From: Selaginella tamariscina
Lineage: Eukaryota; Streptophyta; Lycopodiopsida; Selaginellales; Selaginellaceae
Direction of reading: 5' to 3'
Assembly (NCBI GenBank): GCA_003024785.1
Contig: PUQB01000279.1
Location: forward strand, 115,144 to 179,143
Length of the DNA: 64,000 bases
A program made the position numbers and the translations under genes. The notes beneath the pieces were generated by a model that saw only the letters and a list, made by a program, of their open reading frames with translations, made no database searches and was not told where the DNA came from. This document shows positions 21,287 to 33,699 of the stretch, one piece after another (the first letter of the stretch is position 1; the number at the start of each line of letters is the position of its first letter).

Positions 21287-24200
21287 TTAAGCTTCAGAAA
21301 ACATACATTCCCTTGCAGTTTTGTTAATCGTGACTTTATCAACGCTTCTTGACATCCACCCATATCGAATGGATTTAACATTTATAAAACATGCTGGGTC
21401 TTTTTGATTGGGAGACCATGTTTTCTCTAAGCATCCATTATATCTTTCGCTCTCCTTCTCGTGTCGCCTTTTTTGTGGTTTGAACCATGCAACCTTAACA
21501 ATACTATTACTTCAGGTGTGTCGATAATTTGACCCATCCAAATAGGCTGATTATATGACGCATCTGGAGTAATGAGAACCATCATTAGTTTTTGAAGATC
21601 CTGCAGCAATCAAAGTATGCTTTAGGTTTTTGGTTCCTTTGTCCAACAAAGTGTGGGGTTTGCACTTCCACATCACTACTGGCTTCTATGTCGTCTATGC
21701 TCAGTGATGTCATTTCAATCTCCTCTCGCCACCTTGTTTTAGGCCAGAAAGGGTGTTGCAATTCTGTACTTGTGACAGTAGGCCCTTCCAACTCTCGAAC
21801 AACAGTCTCCCAATAGTTGACCACATGCTTATATAGTTCTGAGTAACCAGTTGCCTTATCAGAATTCTTTGGCATCGATTTTTGAACCCATGCCACATAT
21901 TTTTTGATGCCATCAATAATAACCTCTTGTTCCTTGAGCTGGGCACTCAATGGAATAGGGTCTGGTTGTCCTTCTGGGAGAAGTGGCTTTCCATCCTCTC
22001 CACTTTTGAAGAGCATTAAGCCCTCTTTCGGTAACCACTCCTGCTCTGATGGCCGTAACTTGTACTGCATAATAGGTATACCATCTCGTATGGAGAAAAA
22101 GAATTGTAGCGGCACAAGGTGACCAACTAAAGAATCACTCCCTTCTTTTATATACTCCTTGAGAAATTTTTTGAAGTCTGGCACCTCAGTCACAAGCAAA
22201 GCACAACTTTTTTTGAGATGCAATTTTCAAAAAGATTCATCATATGCGGTAAGGTAAGTGCACTTGTCCTTTTTGTAGAGTTGGAGACCTTGCTGAAGAA
22301 CGCATCAATATCTTCATGAGTGTGACCAACCATAAGGAAACTGAGCGTGATTGTTTCAAACACACCTTTGGCAACAAGCATTGACAAGTATGCTAGCACA
22401 TATCTAGAAAATAAAAGTAAGTATGAGCTTGAGAAACCCTTAAGTAAAATGATTTACCTATTTTTGTTCTCGCCTGCACAATTATCCATCTGTAAAAGCA
22501 AATGACGAGGAAGCTTATTTGATGTTGAGGACACATGTACACTATTTGAGCTAGATCCCTCCACTGAACCTGAACTCTCAACAGGGCCATCTGTTTTTTG
22601 TGCAGGTTGCTGACAATGCCTCTCATATTCCCAAGTAGCCTCAAGTGCAGATGTGTTCATGAGAGCATTATGTAAAGGTTGAAGGTGTTGTTTCTTCACT
22701 TTGAGATCACTGATAGGACTTGTCTGTGAGTGGGCTTCAAGGTTTCTGAAACACATGGCTAACGACCCAATAGTGAAATTGGAGTCGCTAGACCAATGTG
22801 GAAGTGAAAAGTGTCCATATGACTCACAACCGTGTCCATGTGTTAGCACACCTGTCAATGAAATCGGAAGTTTCATGACATTTCCAAGGCACTTTGGTGT
22901 TGCAAAGAGCTTTGGAATGCTGGTCTTTGAATGATCCATCTTGTCATGGATCAAGCACAGGTACTCTGATGGGCGTGACACAGAAAGCATGCGGTGTGCA
23001 TAGTACTGAGACCGGCAAGTTTGTTGTGCAATCATGTGGGCCTCCATCTTCCTTTTGAATGGTAGTGATCTCCACCAAGGTTTTTGCACAAGCCTCTGCA
23101 GCCTTCAATGATGTACAAGTGTCACACTTAGAAAAGCTAGAGTGTTTTGCAATCTCCACATCCTTAAAATGAGTATTCCATATGTTGTTGAAGGTACCAG
23201 TGCAGATTGCTTGGAGCCCCATCAAACTGAGGCACTTGTTCACATGTTCACACAGTTTCAATTGAGTGTAGATTGAAGGTAAAACCTTGAGATTTTCCTG
23301 ACCCTGCATTTGTGGTTCGGCATTTGTGAGGCATCCTGTCTGCATTTGCTTCCACAAAAGCCTTGAGTATCTCTATGGCTGCCATGATGTGAGAGCGGGT
23401 TTTGACCAAGCGAGTGTTCCCATGAACTGAGGTTCGCGCTCCATCTAGCCACTCATCCCTCCGACGGTAGAACGTGGTCTTTGGGATCCCGTATATACTG
23501 TACCAAGCTTTGAAGCAGATGGCCACCTTATTAAATACCATGGATGTACTCTGATAACCTGTGTCCGAGGCCATTCCATCAATACACCCAGTTAGTGCAG
23601 CATATACAAACTCATGCCTTTGCTTTTGGGTGAGCATACGAAAGACATGTCTACATTGGGTAATTTCATTCCGGTCTGCCATCTGACAACACTTCTTCTT
23701 GCAACAGTCAATCGTGGAAATGCTCGTAACACTTTCGGAAGATGTAGGATCCATCTTTACCCTCTTGCTGAAACTTGCAGGGGAAGATCTACAACCCATG
23801 AATCGCCTTTTTCTTACAATAGGACCAATGCAAGGAACCTCTTCAAATATGAGTTGTTCTTCCGGGTTGTTATTATTGAAATCCAACCCAGAATATGTTG
23901 AACCATCTTGCCGTCTTAATTCAGATGTTCGCCACCTCACGAGGGATCCAGGATACAATGTGCCATTAGGTGAAACCTCTGTCACAACTACACCCACGAA
24001 GTCGGACCCTAGTTTCTCTTCTGACACTGCTTCCATTGGATTTATAGCTGTGATGATGCCTCTTCCGACTTCAATCTCACGAAGAAAGAGAATCACCTCA
24101 TCCATCACAGCAGGCAAGCCATCATCTGGTAAACTCGTGCTACTATTTGTTTGTGACTCTGCATATTCTGTGTCAGCCTTGACTTCATCCAAATTCCACA

Positions 24201-24405
24201 ATACAGGAGAACCCTCCTCAAATTCCATTCCCAGAACCTCAACATGCTTGTAAATGGTGTTCACCCATACGTACACACAAGATCCTTGGGCAATATTGTG
24301 ACATGATGCATTATTATCTCGAACTTCCACAGTTCCAGTGCCAACTATCTCGTTGTTCCGAAGAAGACATACTTTATCTCCAGTATTAAACATATTGTCC
24401 TGCAC
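21287..24405 (-). pseudogene. orfA copy in X: DDE/D transposase-like protein, frameshifted
   Basis: Frames at 24405-23248, 23357-22944, 23089-22454, 22399-22190, 22223-21585 and 21609-21427 form one protein of roughly 1,000 residues. In order: an N-terminal domain starting near MFNTGDKVCLLR; a Cys-rich box (DCCKKKCCQ); a helix-rich part with TFYRRRDEWLDG; a zinc-type CDTCTS pair; CLIHDKMDHSKTSIP, a likely first catalytic Asp; LLLQMDNCAGENKNR, the second; and GHTHEDIDAFFS, the third acidic site. This resembles the RNase H-like transposase cores with DNC-x-G-x-NKN boxes in Sola-type and DUF7869-type proteins. A 54-nt GT-AG intron (22404-22457) follows the NKN box. Lost C residues near 23300 shift the frame relative to the X3 copy. 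The N-terminal start is uncertain because a GTGCAG splice acceptor lies just upstream. Confidence 0.72.
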
Positions 24406-24542
24406 ATAAATAATTGTATTATTTATGATATCTGTTTATGCAATATTTCTAAGAAATCTGAATTACGGTTACTTAATAATATGCATATGCAATAATACAT
24501 AATTATGTTTAGAGATAATATCTCATGTTTGATTAATACAAC

Positions 24543-25110
24543 TATGGCGGGATTAATCCCGCCCACGAATCCCTCCGACGAGGAACGGTCGGCGGGATTA
24601 ATCCCGCCGCCGACTCAACCCCTTCGGAGAGAGTCGGCGGGATTAATCCCGCCGGACTCCCCGAGGGGAGTCCAAGGCGGGATTAATCCCGCCCACAATT
24701 CTTACGACGGGGAATGGGTGGCGGGATTAAACCCGCACATAACTCTCTCCAAAACTATGATTTCAAAGAGATCTCGGGATAAATCCTGTCCCCAAATCTT
24801 AAAACAGGGAAGTGGTGGCGAGATTAATCCCGCCACCCCTTCCCTGCCTCCTAAAATGGTTGGCGGGATTAATCCCGCCGACAACTCTTTCTAATAAATT
24901 CTGGTAACTCTTCATTCAGTTGAGAAGGTTATCGGGGATTAATCCCGCCACTCTTTTTCAGTGGCGGAGAAGCATTGCCCAAGAGATGGTGGCGGGATTA
25001 ATCCCGCCACCTCTTCGAAGAGGCGAAAAAGAAATGGCCGGATTAATCCCGCCGCCCCCGGTTAACCTAGAATATTAAGTTAAAAGGATATTTAAACGGG
25101 ATAAATCCCT
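24543..25110. repeat. Palindrome array B (upstream of orfA in X)
   Basis: About 12 copies of GGCGGGATTAATCCCGCC or variants, 40-70 bp apart, starting about 140 bp upstream of the orfA start. The spacers differ from those of array A (ACTCCCTCCGACGAGGA type), yet the palindrome is the same, so the palindrome rather than the spacer is kept. Confidence 0.92.
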
Positions 25111-25606
25111 AACGGAATATATTATAATCCTAATGCATTCCTAAACCCCTAAATTGTAATTTTAAGAGAGAATGTAAGAGAGTGAATCTTTATAAGTATT
25201 TTTAAATTTGTTTATAATACTTACTTGTAAACAGCACTGAAGGCGCCGTGCTTTCCTATAAAGAATAGCACCCAATTTAATCTCGCTCCTGAGATGATCA
25301 CTATGAAGAAAAAAGAAGATCTAAAGAGTGAAAAATACAGAAATGAAGAAACCCTTGCCGGAGAAAGAACCAGATCTGAATTTGAGTGGGAAATTAAATG
25401 CATTTTCAAATTTACATGTCAGACCGACAATACATATGTCAGAAATTCAAATTTTTTAAAAAGAACAGAAAATAAAATTTAAGATGAGTTGACACAAATA
25501 TCCGACACTCTGACATATATACTCTCCAGTTCCAATGAGTATTTTAAAATTGCATTTAATGTTATTCAAGTGATTCAAGCTGTTTAATATTACGAAATTT
25601 TAGACT
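25111..25606. other. Spacer between array B and the X centre, no gene seen
   Basis: Conserved in inverse at 35093-35640 and directly at 59600-60090. It contains GGCGCCGTGCTTTCCTATAAAG and a TCAGACCGACAATACATATG block. A TATA-like TATAAAG at about 25256 and CAATTT boxes could be promoter parts. The two frames of about 62 aa on opposite strands are probably not real. Confidence 0.6.
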
Positions 25607-27610
25607 ATATTCTACATTCTTAGTATTCAAGTATATTTATATTATATATATATATATAAATATATACTTATACAATAAATAAATTGATATATTATTATGT
25701 ATCATTTAAAATATATTCATAGTCTGTTTATTATTATTATTTCTTAATTACTCGAGTATTTAGTTTTCATTTCCTAGTATCAATGGGATATTCTTTAATA
25801 TTTTATTAATATTTGAAGAATATTCTAATATTAAACCTGATTATCATAATTAAATTAGTCTTGTTCTTAATTATTGCAGTAATTATTCTACATTTGTATA
25901 TATTAATGGGATTTTCTCAATTAATTTGTTATTATTTCAAGAATATTCATGTGTTAAACCTTATTATCAATATTAAATTAATACACACTAATGAACATAT
26001 TTTAAATTATACATAATAATACACATTTATCTAATATATAGTCATAATATAGTTTTAATAATATTATTATTAATTATCATATTCCTTAATTACTTTGAGT
26101 AAATTTAATCTTTTTATATAATGGGATATTTCTTATTATTTCTTATTATTCCAAGAATATTCCAATATTAAACATGATTATGATAATTAATTTAGTTAAT
26201 TATTTGAGTACTTAATTTACATTTGTATATATTAATGGGATTTTCTCAATTAATTTCTTATTATTTCAAGAATATTTCAATGTTAAACCTTTTTATCAAT
26301 ATTAAATTAATATATATTATTAAAACTATATATGGCTATATATTAGATAAAATCATATATTATTATGTATAATTTAAAATATGTTCATAGTGTGTTTATT
26401 AATATTATTTTCTTAATTATTCGATGTTTGTTTTGCACACATATATAAACACAATCATAAATTTACACACGCATTACAAGAACTTACAAAAACACATATG
26501 CACACACATGCACAACCCTAAACCAAACTGAAGAAATATGTTGCTTCTTTATTGAAAACATCATGTTCAACGCATGTATGATATATGTACTCAATCTGTG
26601 TGTATGTAACACATTGAATTTACATGTGTAATATTTATATTAAGCTTGTTGGGAGCAAACCCTAAACCCTAAACCCTAAACCCTGTGTATACATGTGTGT
26701 ACAAAAATAATTTTTCAACACTCTCTCTTCACACCATGCATGATCCATCCTAAACCCTAAACCCTAAACCCTAATATGTAACACAATGAATTTACTCATG
26801 TAATATGTATGTATGTCTGTGTGTATACACGTGTGCATGTATATATGTGTACTCTGTATGTATATATGTGTACTTTCTGTCTTCTCTCATACATACACAC
26901 CATGCATGATCCATGTTAATATGTACTGTCTCTCTTCTCTCAAACATACACACCATGCATGATCTATAATATGTACTCGGTCTCTCTAATATTATGTACT
27001 AATATGTATGTATGTCTGTGTGTATAATACACACCATGCATGATCCATAATATGTACTGTCTCTCTTCTCTCATATACTATGTATGTATATCTGTGTATA
27101 ATATGTGTAAGTATATATGTGTACTAATATATGCAATGTGTACAAAAATAATTTTTCAACACTCTCTCTTCTCTCATACATACACACCATGCATGATCCA
27201 TCCTAAATCCAAAACCCTAAACCCTATGTAATATGTATGTATGTCTGTGTGTATACACGTGTGTATGTATATATTATGTGTATTAATATATGCAATGTGT
27301 ATGTATGTATTGATACACATGAAACTTTAACACTCTCATGGACACACACATGTTAAATCCCTGCATGATTTATATTTTTGGGGTGTATGTGATACACCCA
27401 CGCACACGCACGCGCTAATAATATAATGAAAGAATATTCGTTTAGGGCGAATCTATATTTTATTCTTTTTAGGGTTTAAGTATATTCTCAGAAGGAATAT
27501 TCTATTAGGGTTAATATATATATTTAATTCCTTTAGGGTTTAGGTATATTCTTAGGGTTTCAAGAGGCGGCGGCTGTGAAATCGGCGGCGGCGGCTGTGC
27601 ACACAGGTGA
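25607..27610. repeat. X centre: AT-rich, telomere-like and RY repeats
   Basis: The inverse of X' 12251-13169 joined to 19502-20774 without the chromovirus, and so an empty site for it. Telomere-like CCCTAAACCCTAAACCCTAA tracts are at about 26655-26685, 26750-26773 and 27205-27225. Repeats with ACACACCATGCATGATCCAT recur at least six times. No gene seen. Confidence 0.8.
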
Positions 27611-27911
27611 GATCTGTGTGTGTGTGTGTGTATGTATGTATATATGTATAGGAGTGTGCGTATAAATTTATTTATTAGTTTTATCTCTCGCACACACACG
27701 CACACTCCTGTGTATGTATATGTGTGTGTGGGTGTGTGTTTGTTTATCTGTATGATTTTATTTGTTTCGCTCACACACGCATACACACGATATACATATA
27801 CACATATATATATATACCTATATACATATATACATACATATATTATGTGTACCAGTATCTGTAAATTTTTTTTTATTGATCTATCTCTCCCACACACACG
27901 CACACTGCTTT

Positions 27912-27943
<32 letters not shown>

Positions 27944-28562
27944 CAATGCATATTAACAAATAGTATACAACACTAGTTTATATATATGCTTATATATTCA
28001 TATGGGTTATATATCTATATACACACATATATATATGTGTGTGTTTATCTGTATAATTTTATTTATTTATTAGTTTTATCTCTCGCACACACACGCACAC
28101 TCCTGTGTATGTATATGTGTGTGTGTGTGTGTGTTTGTTTATCTGTATGATTTTATTTGTTTCGCTCACACACGCATACACACAATATACATATACACAT
28201 ATATATATACCTATATACATATATACATACATACAACACTAGTTTATATATATGCTTATATATTCACAGACTCTCTCTCTTTCTCTATGGATTATATATC
28301 TATATACACACATATATAGTGTGTGTTTATCTGTATAATTTTATTTATTTATTAGTTTTATCTTTCGCACACACACGCACTCCTGTGTATATATATGTGT
28401 GTGTGTGTGTTTGTTTATCTGTATGATTTTATTTGTTTCGCACTCACACGCATACACACACATATATATACCTATGTACACACATATATTATGTGTACCA
28501 GTACTGTATAATTTTATTTATTTATCTATCTCTTGCACACACACGTACACTCCTATACATAC

Positions 28563-28595
<33 letters not shown>

Positions 28596-28672
28596 CACAC
28601 ACATATATATATGTGTGTGTTTTTATCTGTATAATTTTTTTATTTATTAATTTTATCTCTCGCACACACGCT
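27611..28672. repeat. Microsatellite block in X
   Basis: (TG)n, (TA)n, (CA)n and TACATACA runs with repeated TTATCTGTATGATTTTATTTG and TCTCGCACACACACGCACAC units, inverse to 11340-12250. It lies between the centre and array C. All frames here are low-complexity. Confidence 0.9.
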
Positions 28673-28682
28673 AAGCCCCTCG

Positions 28683-30135
28683 AGCGGCGGGATTAATCCC
28701 GCCGCTATAGGTTTATGGCCTCGGCGGCGGGATTAATCCGCCGCTATATGGTTGGGGCCATGGCGGCGGGATTAATCCCGCGCGAGGCCCTTCACGCAGG
28801 CATGGGCGGCGGGATTAATCCCGCCGCTCTACGACAAACCGAAGAGCGCGGGATTAATCCGCCGCCCATGGCCTGCGTGAGGCCCGGCGGCGGGATTAAC
28901 TCGCCGCATCATGAGGCTAACCGAAGAGCCTGCATGAAAGATCCTGCACGGAAGGCTAACCGAAAGCCTGCATGACATGTCCTGCGCGTAAGGCGGCGGG
29001 ATTAATCCGCCGCCCAGGGAATTCACGCAGGACATGAACGGCGGGATTAATCCGGCCCCACGCTCATGCCCTTCGCGGAGGGCGGCGGATTAATCCCGCC
29101 GCTCAGGCACTTCCGCAGGATATAAGCGGCGATTAATCCCGCCCCACCCATCCCTGTTCAAAATGCCGCAACAATATATATGTGTGAGCGCATGATTTAT
29201 GAGAGGGCGGCGGGATTAGTCTCTCCGAACCTTCATTACCCGGTGGCGGGATTAATCCCGCCACCCTTCTTTTTTCCTCCATTGGTATGTTGAATCAATC
29301 CCGACTAACTCTGTCTGAGACGGAGAAGCTTTACAAAATACCAATGGAGGGAATTGAGAAGGGTGGTGGGATTAATTTCACCATCCCTTACATGGTGGGC
29401 GGGATTAATCCGCCGCGTACCATGCCATGCGCGGAATCGGGCGGGATTTATCCCGCCGCCATTGGCCTGCCTGAAGGGCCTAGGCGGCGGGATTAATCCC
29501 GCAAGATTTCGCACAGGGCATTGCCGTTCGGCGGGATTAATCCCGCCGACTAAGGCCCGAGTGAAGGGCCTGGAGCGGGATTAATCCGCCGGACACCAAT
29601 TCCCTGCGCGGAATCGGGCGGGATTTATCCTACCGCCATTGGCCTGCCTGAAGTGCTTAGGCGGCGGGATTAATCCCGCCCGATTCCGCGCAGGGAATTG
29701 GTCCGGCGGGATTAATCCCACCGCATAGGGATCGAGTGAAGGCCCTGGGCGGCGGGATTAATCCCGCCAGTCTTCAATGCCTGTTGGAGAAATGAATCTC
29801 CCCACCCTTCCCTTTTTTCCTCCATTGGTGAGTTGGACCAATCCCAAACGTTTCTGTCTAAGACGTAGAAGGTTTACAACATACCAATGGAGGGGACTAG
29901 GAAGGGTGGCGAGATTCATTTAACATCCCTTACATGGTGGCGAGATTAATCCCGCCTCCTTTCTGGAGTCACTGAAGGGGTGTGAGAAATAAATCTGCCC
30001 AGTTCTCTCTGAGACCGAGAAGGGTGGCAAGATTAATTCCGCACTCCCGTTCAAGGCCTCCAGAAAGGTGGCGAGATTAATCCCGCCCACTCTTTCAGGA
30101 GGCATTGAAGGGGTGGCGAGATTAATCCCGCCGCA
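28683..30135. repeat. Palindrome array C (upstream of orfB in X)
   Basis: The largest array: roughly 25-30 copies of the 18-bp palindrome or variants over 1.45 kb, ending about 110 bp before the hairpin. Many copies have lost one base (GGATTAATCCGCC). Spacers carry inverted pairs such as GGCCTGCCTGAAGGGCC. It includes a duplicated stretch with TCCTCCATTGGTATGTTG and its inverse around an ACCAATGGAGG core. Confidence 0.92.
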
Positions 30136-30248
30136 CCTTCCATGTGAATATATATGTGTATTAGTATATATAAGTTGCATATCTCATTTTATTTACTTTT
30201 ATCATCTTATCATAATGTTTTGAGTAAAAGCTAGGAATCTATGTAAAA

Positions 30249-30331
30249 CTGTCCAGAGCTCACATTTGTGGTGGTTCTAAAACGAAATGTTATCTTTCTT
30301 TTGCACTAACACAAATGTGAGCTTCGGACAG
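30249..30331. repeat. Conserved hairpin-forming inverted repeat in X
   Basis: Arms CTGTCCAGAGCTCACATTTG and CAAATGTGAGCTTCGGACAG pair over 22 nt with about two mismatches around a loop of about 40 nt. It lies about 145 bp before the orfB coding start. Confidence 0.75.
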
Positions 30332-30436
30332 TTAATTACGTCTACTTCTCTCTGTGTATTATTTTTGTATATTCGGGTTTATACAAGTGTGTGTGCGTTT
30401 TTATATAATTTGTATTCATAGTGTATTATTTTGCAG

Positions 30437-33400
30437 AAGGACGATTTGATCAAACAAGGAGATCGAGTCATTAGTATGGAGTCGTCGTCAAATTCTGGGT
30501 AAGAATTAAAATAAAATCTGTTATACTCGGATACTTGAACTAATCATTTTTGTATTCAGATGTGGAATTGAGGTGACATTAAAGACAAGAGCAGGAGAAG
30601 AGATGGGCAGGGGGATTCTGGAATCAACTTGGCCATATTTTAAGATAAATGGGAAGCGCATTGGAGCAACCATGGCTGCTGTCAAATTAACCTCTGTCAC
30701 ATCTCATGGACAAGCAAAACAATGGAAAGTAGATTCGCTAGTTAAGCACCCGAAAGCAGGCTGCGAACCCAGATGGACGATTCTCGACACATATGCCTTG
30801 TTCCATCCAATGTCACATTCTCGGATCCAGAGGTCGTCAGTTACAACATTAATTTCGGGTGGTTTTGTCGACTTGTGGATAATGACGTTCACGTGTTCAC
30901 TAATGATGTTGACCTTGGAGTTCTTCTTCAACTCAACGAAAAGCCCATCTATGGAGGGATCCATCTGGATGTCTACTTCGAAAATCTTTAGACTCATCGA
31001 GTAGGTGTATTGTCAGGAGATATTGCTTCACAATACAGAAAATCAGCAAGTGAAGCAATCTTCCCTCTTCACATTGAAGAAGAACACAGCGACATCATAA
31101 TGGAGATTGAGAGGGTGGCTTGGTTCAGGTTCTCTACAGATCACGTTCAATTTGCTTAGGGAGCTTTGGGAGCTGGAAGAGTGTACCGAGAACACTAGAA
31201 CAGCTGCAGTCGGGGATCACACATGTTGATTCGGATCGCAAAAGAAAATCATCAATCGTTTGTCAGCTGCACCTGTGGCATCTCATGCTGCAATAAGTCA
31301 CAAGGAAATGATGTTGGATGATAAGATTTATCCTTGTAGGGTTAAATATTGCAACGTCAACCCAAACTTCAATTACAGGCCACTCAACCAGGAACGTGTA
31401 GCTGAGCTCATGGAGAAGATGAAGGACGACAATTCTTATACCGTTCTACATAATGCTGTTTTTGTGTCCATACTATGAAAGAAGGAAGGGCGCTGACAAA
31501 GTCTGGATCACAACACCAGAACAACTCATGAAGATTCAGACGGAGAATAAAAAATCTATCAAGTACTACATCATTAGTGGCCAGCACACAATAACGACGG
31601 CAGCCCAAACGACTTCTCGAGGAACACAACAAAAGGAACGATGGCAACAAAACTTTTCGAGCATACCCGTGAGAAGCTGACAAAAAGATCGGCGTTTTTA
31701 GCTAAGCCGAATCTCACAATCGAGCAGTACCATAAGTTATCGGCGGAATGGGACGCTACCGACACCAACCACTACAAACAGCAAAATATGGGAGAAGTTT
31801 AAACACACACGAGCCGTGTGGGAATCTCTTCAGCGACCACAAAGAGCTACCGCAGGGAATACACAATCTGCGGAATACCGGGTAAGCAAATTGTTTGGGC
31901 GGGATTTATCTCGCCGGTATATTAATCTGTCTTTTTCCTCAGAGAGTTGAAGAAATTGCAGCAGTTGATTTTGCCCAGGTGGGCGGGAAGGAAACATCCT
32001 TTCTGATGATGTTGATTTCTTGCCTCGAAGATAAGATCTTTGCCAAATGGTTGGGGATTAGGAATCCTTTTCAAAAGGAACACTGAAGAAGAAGTAGACA
32101 AGTGAAGGGGAGCCCTCAGAAAAGTCTGCAAAGAAACCCAGTAAGACACCGAAGGCTAAGTCTGTTCAATCTACAAAGGATGTAGACAACGATTTCAAGC
32201 TCACATGGTTGAAGCCTTTAAATGGAACAACGATGGAGGAGATGGAAGTCTTGGCTGATTTGGTGATCGATGGTAAACTACAAATTAATAACAGCAGCCC
32301 AACCTCTCCTTTTCATCTCAAGGCAATGGAGTTGAAGACGGTCAGGCATTTCAAGGAGTGGTTGGGAATACACTGCCACAAACTGGGTTGGACCTCGACT
32401 TCAACATATGAAGAGGTCAGCAAATATTTGCATGTGACGAACGATGATATGCTTGTCGAATGGGTGAACCAATCGGAAGATCTGGGCAAGAATCTATTGC
32501 ACGCCAACGCCAAAAAGGAGAACATTGGGATGACGCCTTCTCTTATGGCAGTCCTTCAGCAGCGGAGAACCGAATTGAACCTTATAAAGGAGGATGCTAC
32601 AAATCATGACAAGCCCTACAGATGTTTGTTGTTAGATTCGGAGACTTTATGGGGTAACATCACTGCTTGTAGGAAACCGTTTCAATTGTTCGTGATGGAT
32701 CGGCGGGTGTCAAAAAATCTTTCGACAGATAGGGCACTAGAAGATCTGGTGGAGAAACTTAGCCGTGCAAGCATATACATAGAAGGTATTTATTATTGAA
32801 TTCATGCTTGCGCTCTTCACTGATACCTACTTTTTCAGGTATTTATTTCTTGATTCTTGCTCATGTCACCGATACTTTTGCCTTCGCCTTCGCCAAGAAG
32901 AATAGACATCGTTGGACAGGATTTTATATGAACGATGCTAATCCCAAGTGCATTGATACCGTTGTTCACTTTGTTGTTAGGAATGCGCCAAACAATTTCA
33001 AGCTTCCAAATGACTGGCCAGGAGTGACGTATTCGGCAATGTACGTTATCCAAACATCACAAGTCAAGCGGCACGGAGCATCGTCAACTTGATTAGGGGT
33101 CCTCACAGTGATTGGGTTTTTTTTACTACTGCACTAGGGGTCCGTCTTGAAGGAGTGTTACCTTCGGCATACATGTGTGTTTGCCGTTGAAAAGGATAAG
33201 ACCATGGTTGAGGACCTGAACAAGTGGATAGATTGGGTCTCAACTGAGTACCCCAACGATTCCATAAAGGCGTATTTGAGAAAGTTCCCTCCAGATAAGT
33301 GCGATAGCTCTGAAGGTGAATCTGGTTCAATCTCGAGTCTGAGAACGAACTTCAATCAGATATTAGACCGGAAGTTATCTCGAGGAGTACAGAACATTCG

Positions 33401-33527
33401 CACACTCCAGGACCCATGGAAACATCAATAGAAGATGCAGAAGATCTTGAACCATCTCACAAGCGGCTTAGACCTTCTTCGCCTCACTCAGAAGGTAATA
33501 GCGAAGAAGAATTGATAATGAATTGAT
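30437..33527 (+). pseudogene. orfB copy in X: ParB/Srx-like and methyltransferase-like multi-exon gene
   Basis: A TTTTGCAG acceptor at about 30430-30437 opens an exon reading KDDLIKQGDRVISMESSSNS. A 61-nt intron (30499-30559, GTAAGA to TTCAG) then joins in frame to CGIEVTLKTRAGEEM. Next comes the N-terminal domain, then (about 31270-31610) NPNFNYRPLNQERVAELM and YYIISGQHTITTAAQ, the ParB/Srx-like pair of boxes. A 196-aa part (32209-32799) and IYFLILAHVTDTFAFAFAKK follow. The methyltransferase-like boxes survive poorly: the DYCTRG segment is destroyed by a T-run and indel near 33115-33130, while TCVFAVEKDKT remains. A second intron is likely at about 32795-32840 (GTATTTATTATTG to TTTTTCAG). 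Frameshifts make this copy a pseudogene. GQH replaces the G-x-HR of canonical ParB, so nuclease or CTPase activity should not be assumed. Confidence 0.5.
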
Positions 33528-33699
33528 AGAGTGACGAATAGTTGTAAATGAGTGTAACATAAGGCATTTTTGTATATTTTTTTTATATTTGTACAGAAAA
33601 TAAATTCTCAAGGATTAATGAAGCTTTTAGTTCAAACATGGGTCACACATTAACAAGGTAAATAATACCTTGATAATTTTTAAGGTCAGCTAAATTATC

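Noticed and set aside
22701-22934. Plus-strand ORFs opposite orfA (for example 22701-22934, 23614-24253)
   Set aside because: Antisense shadows of the conserved orfA coding sequence.
24505-24894. GLIPP-repeat ORF (129 aa) and similar ORFs in all arrays
   Set aside because: The GGGATTAATCCC palindrome encodes AGLIPP or GGINPA in any frame and strand; these are shadows of the arrays.
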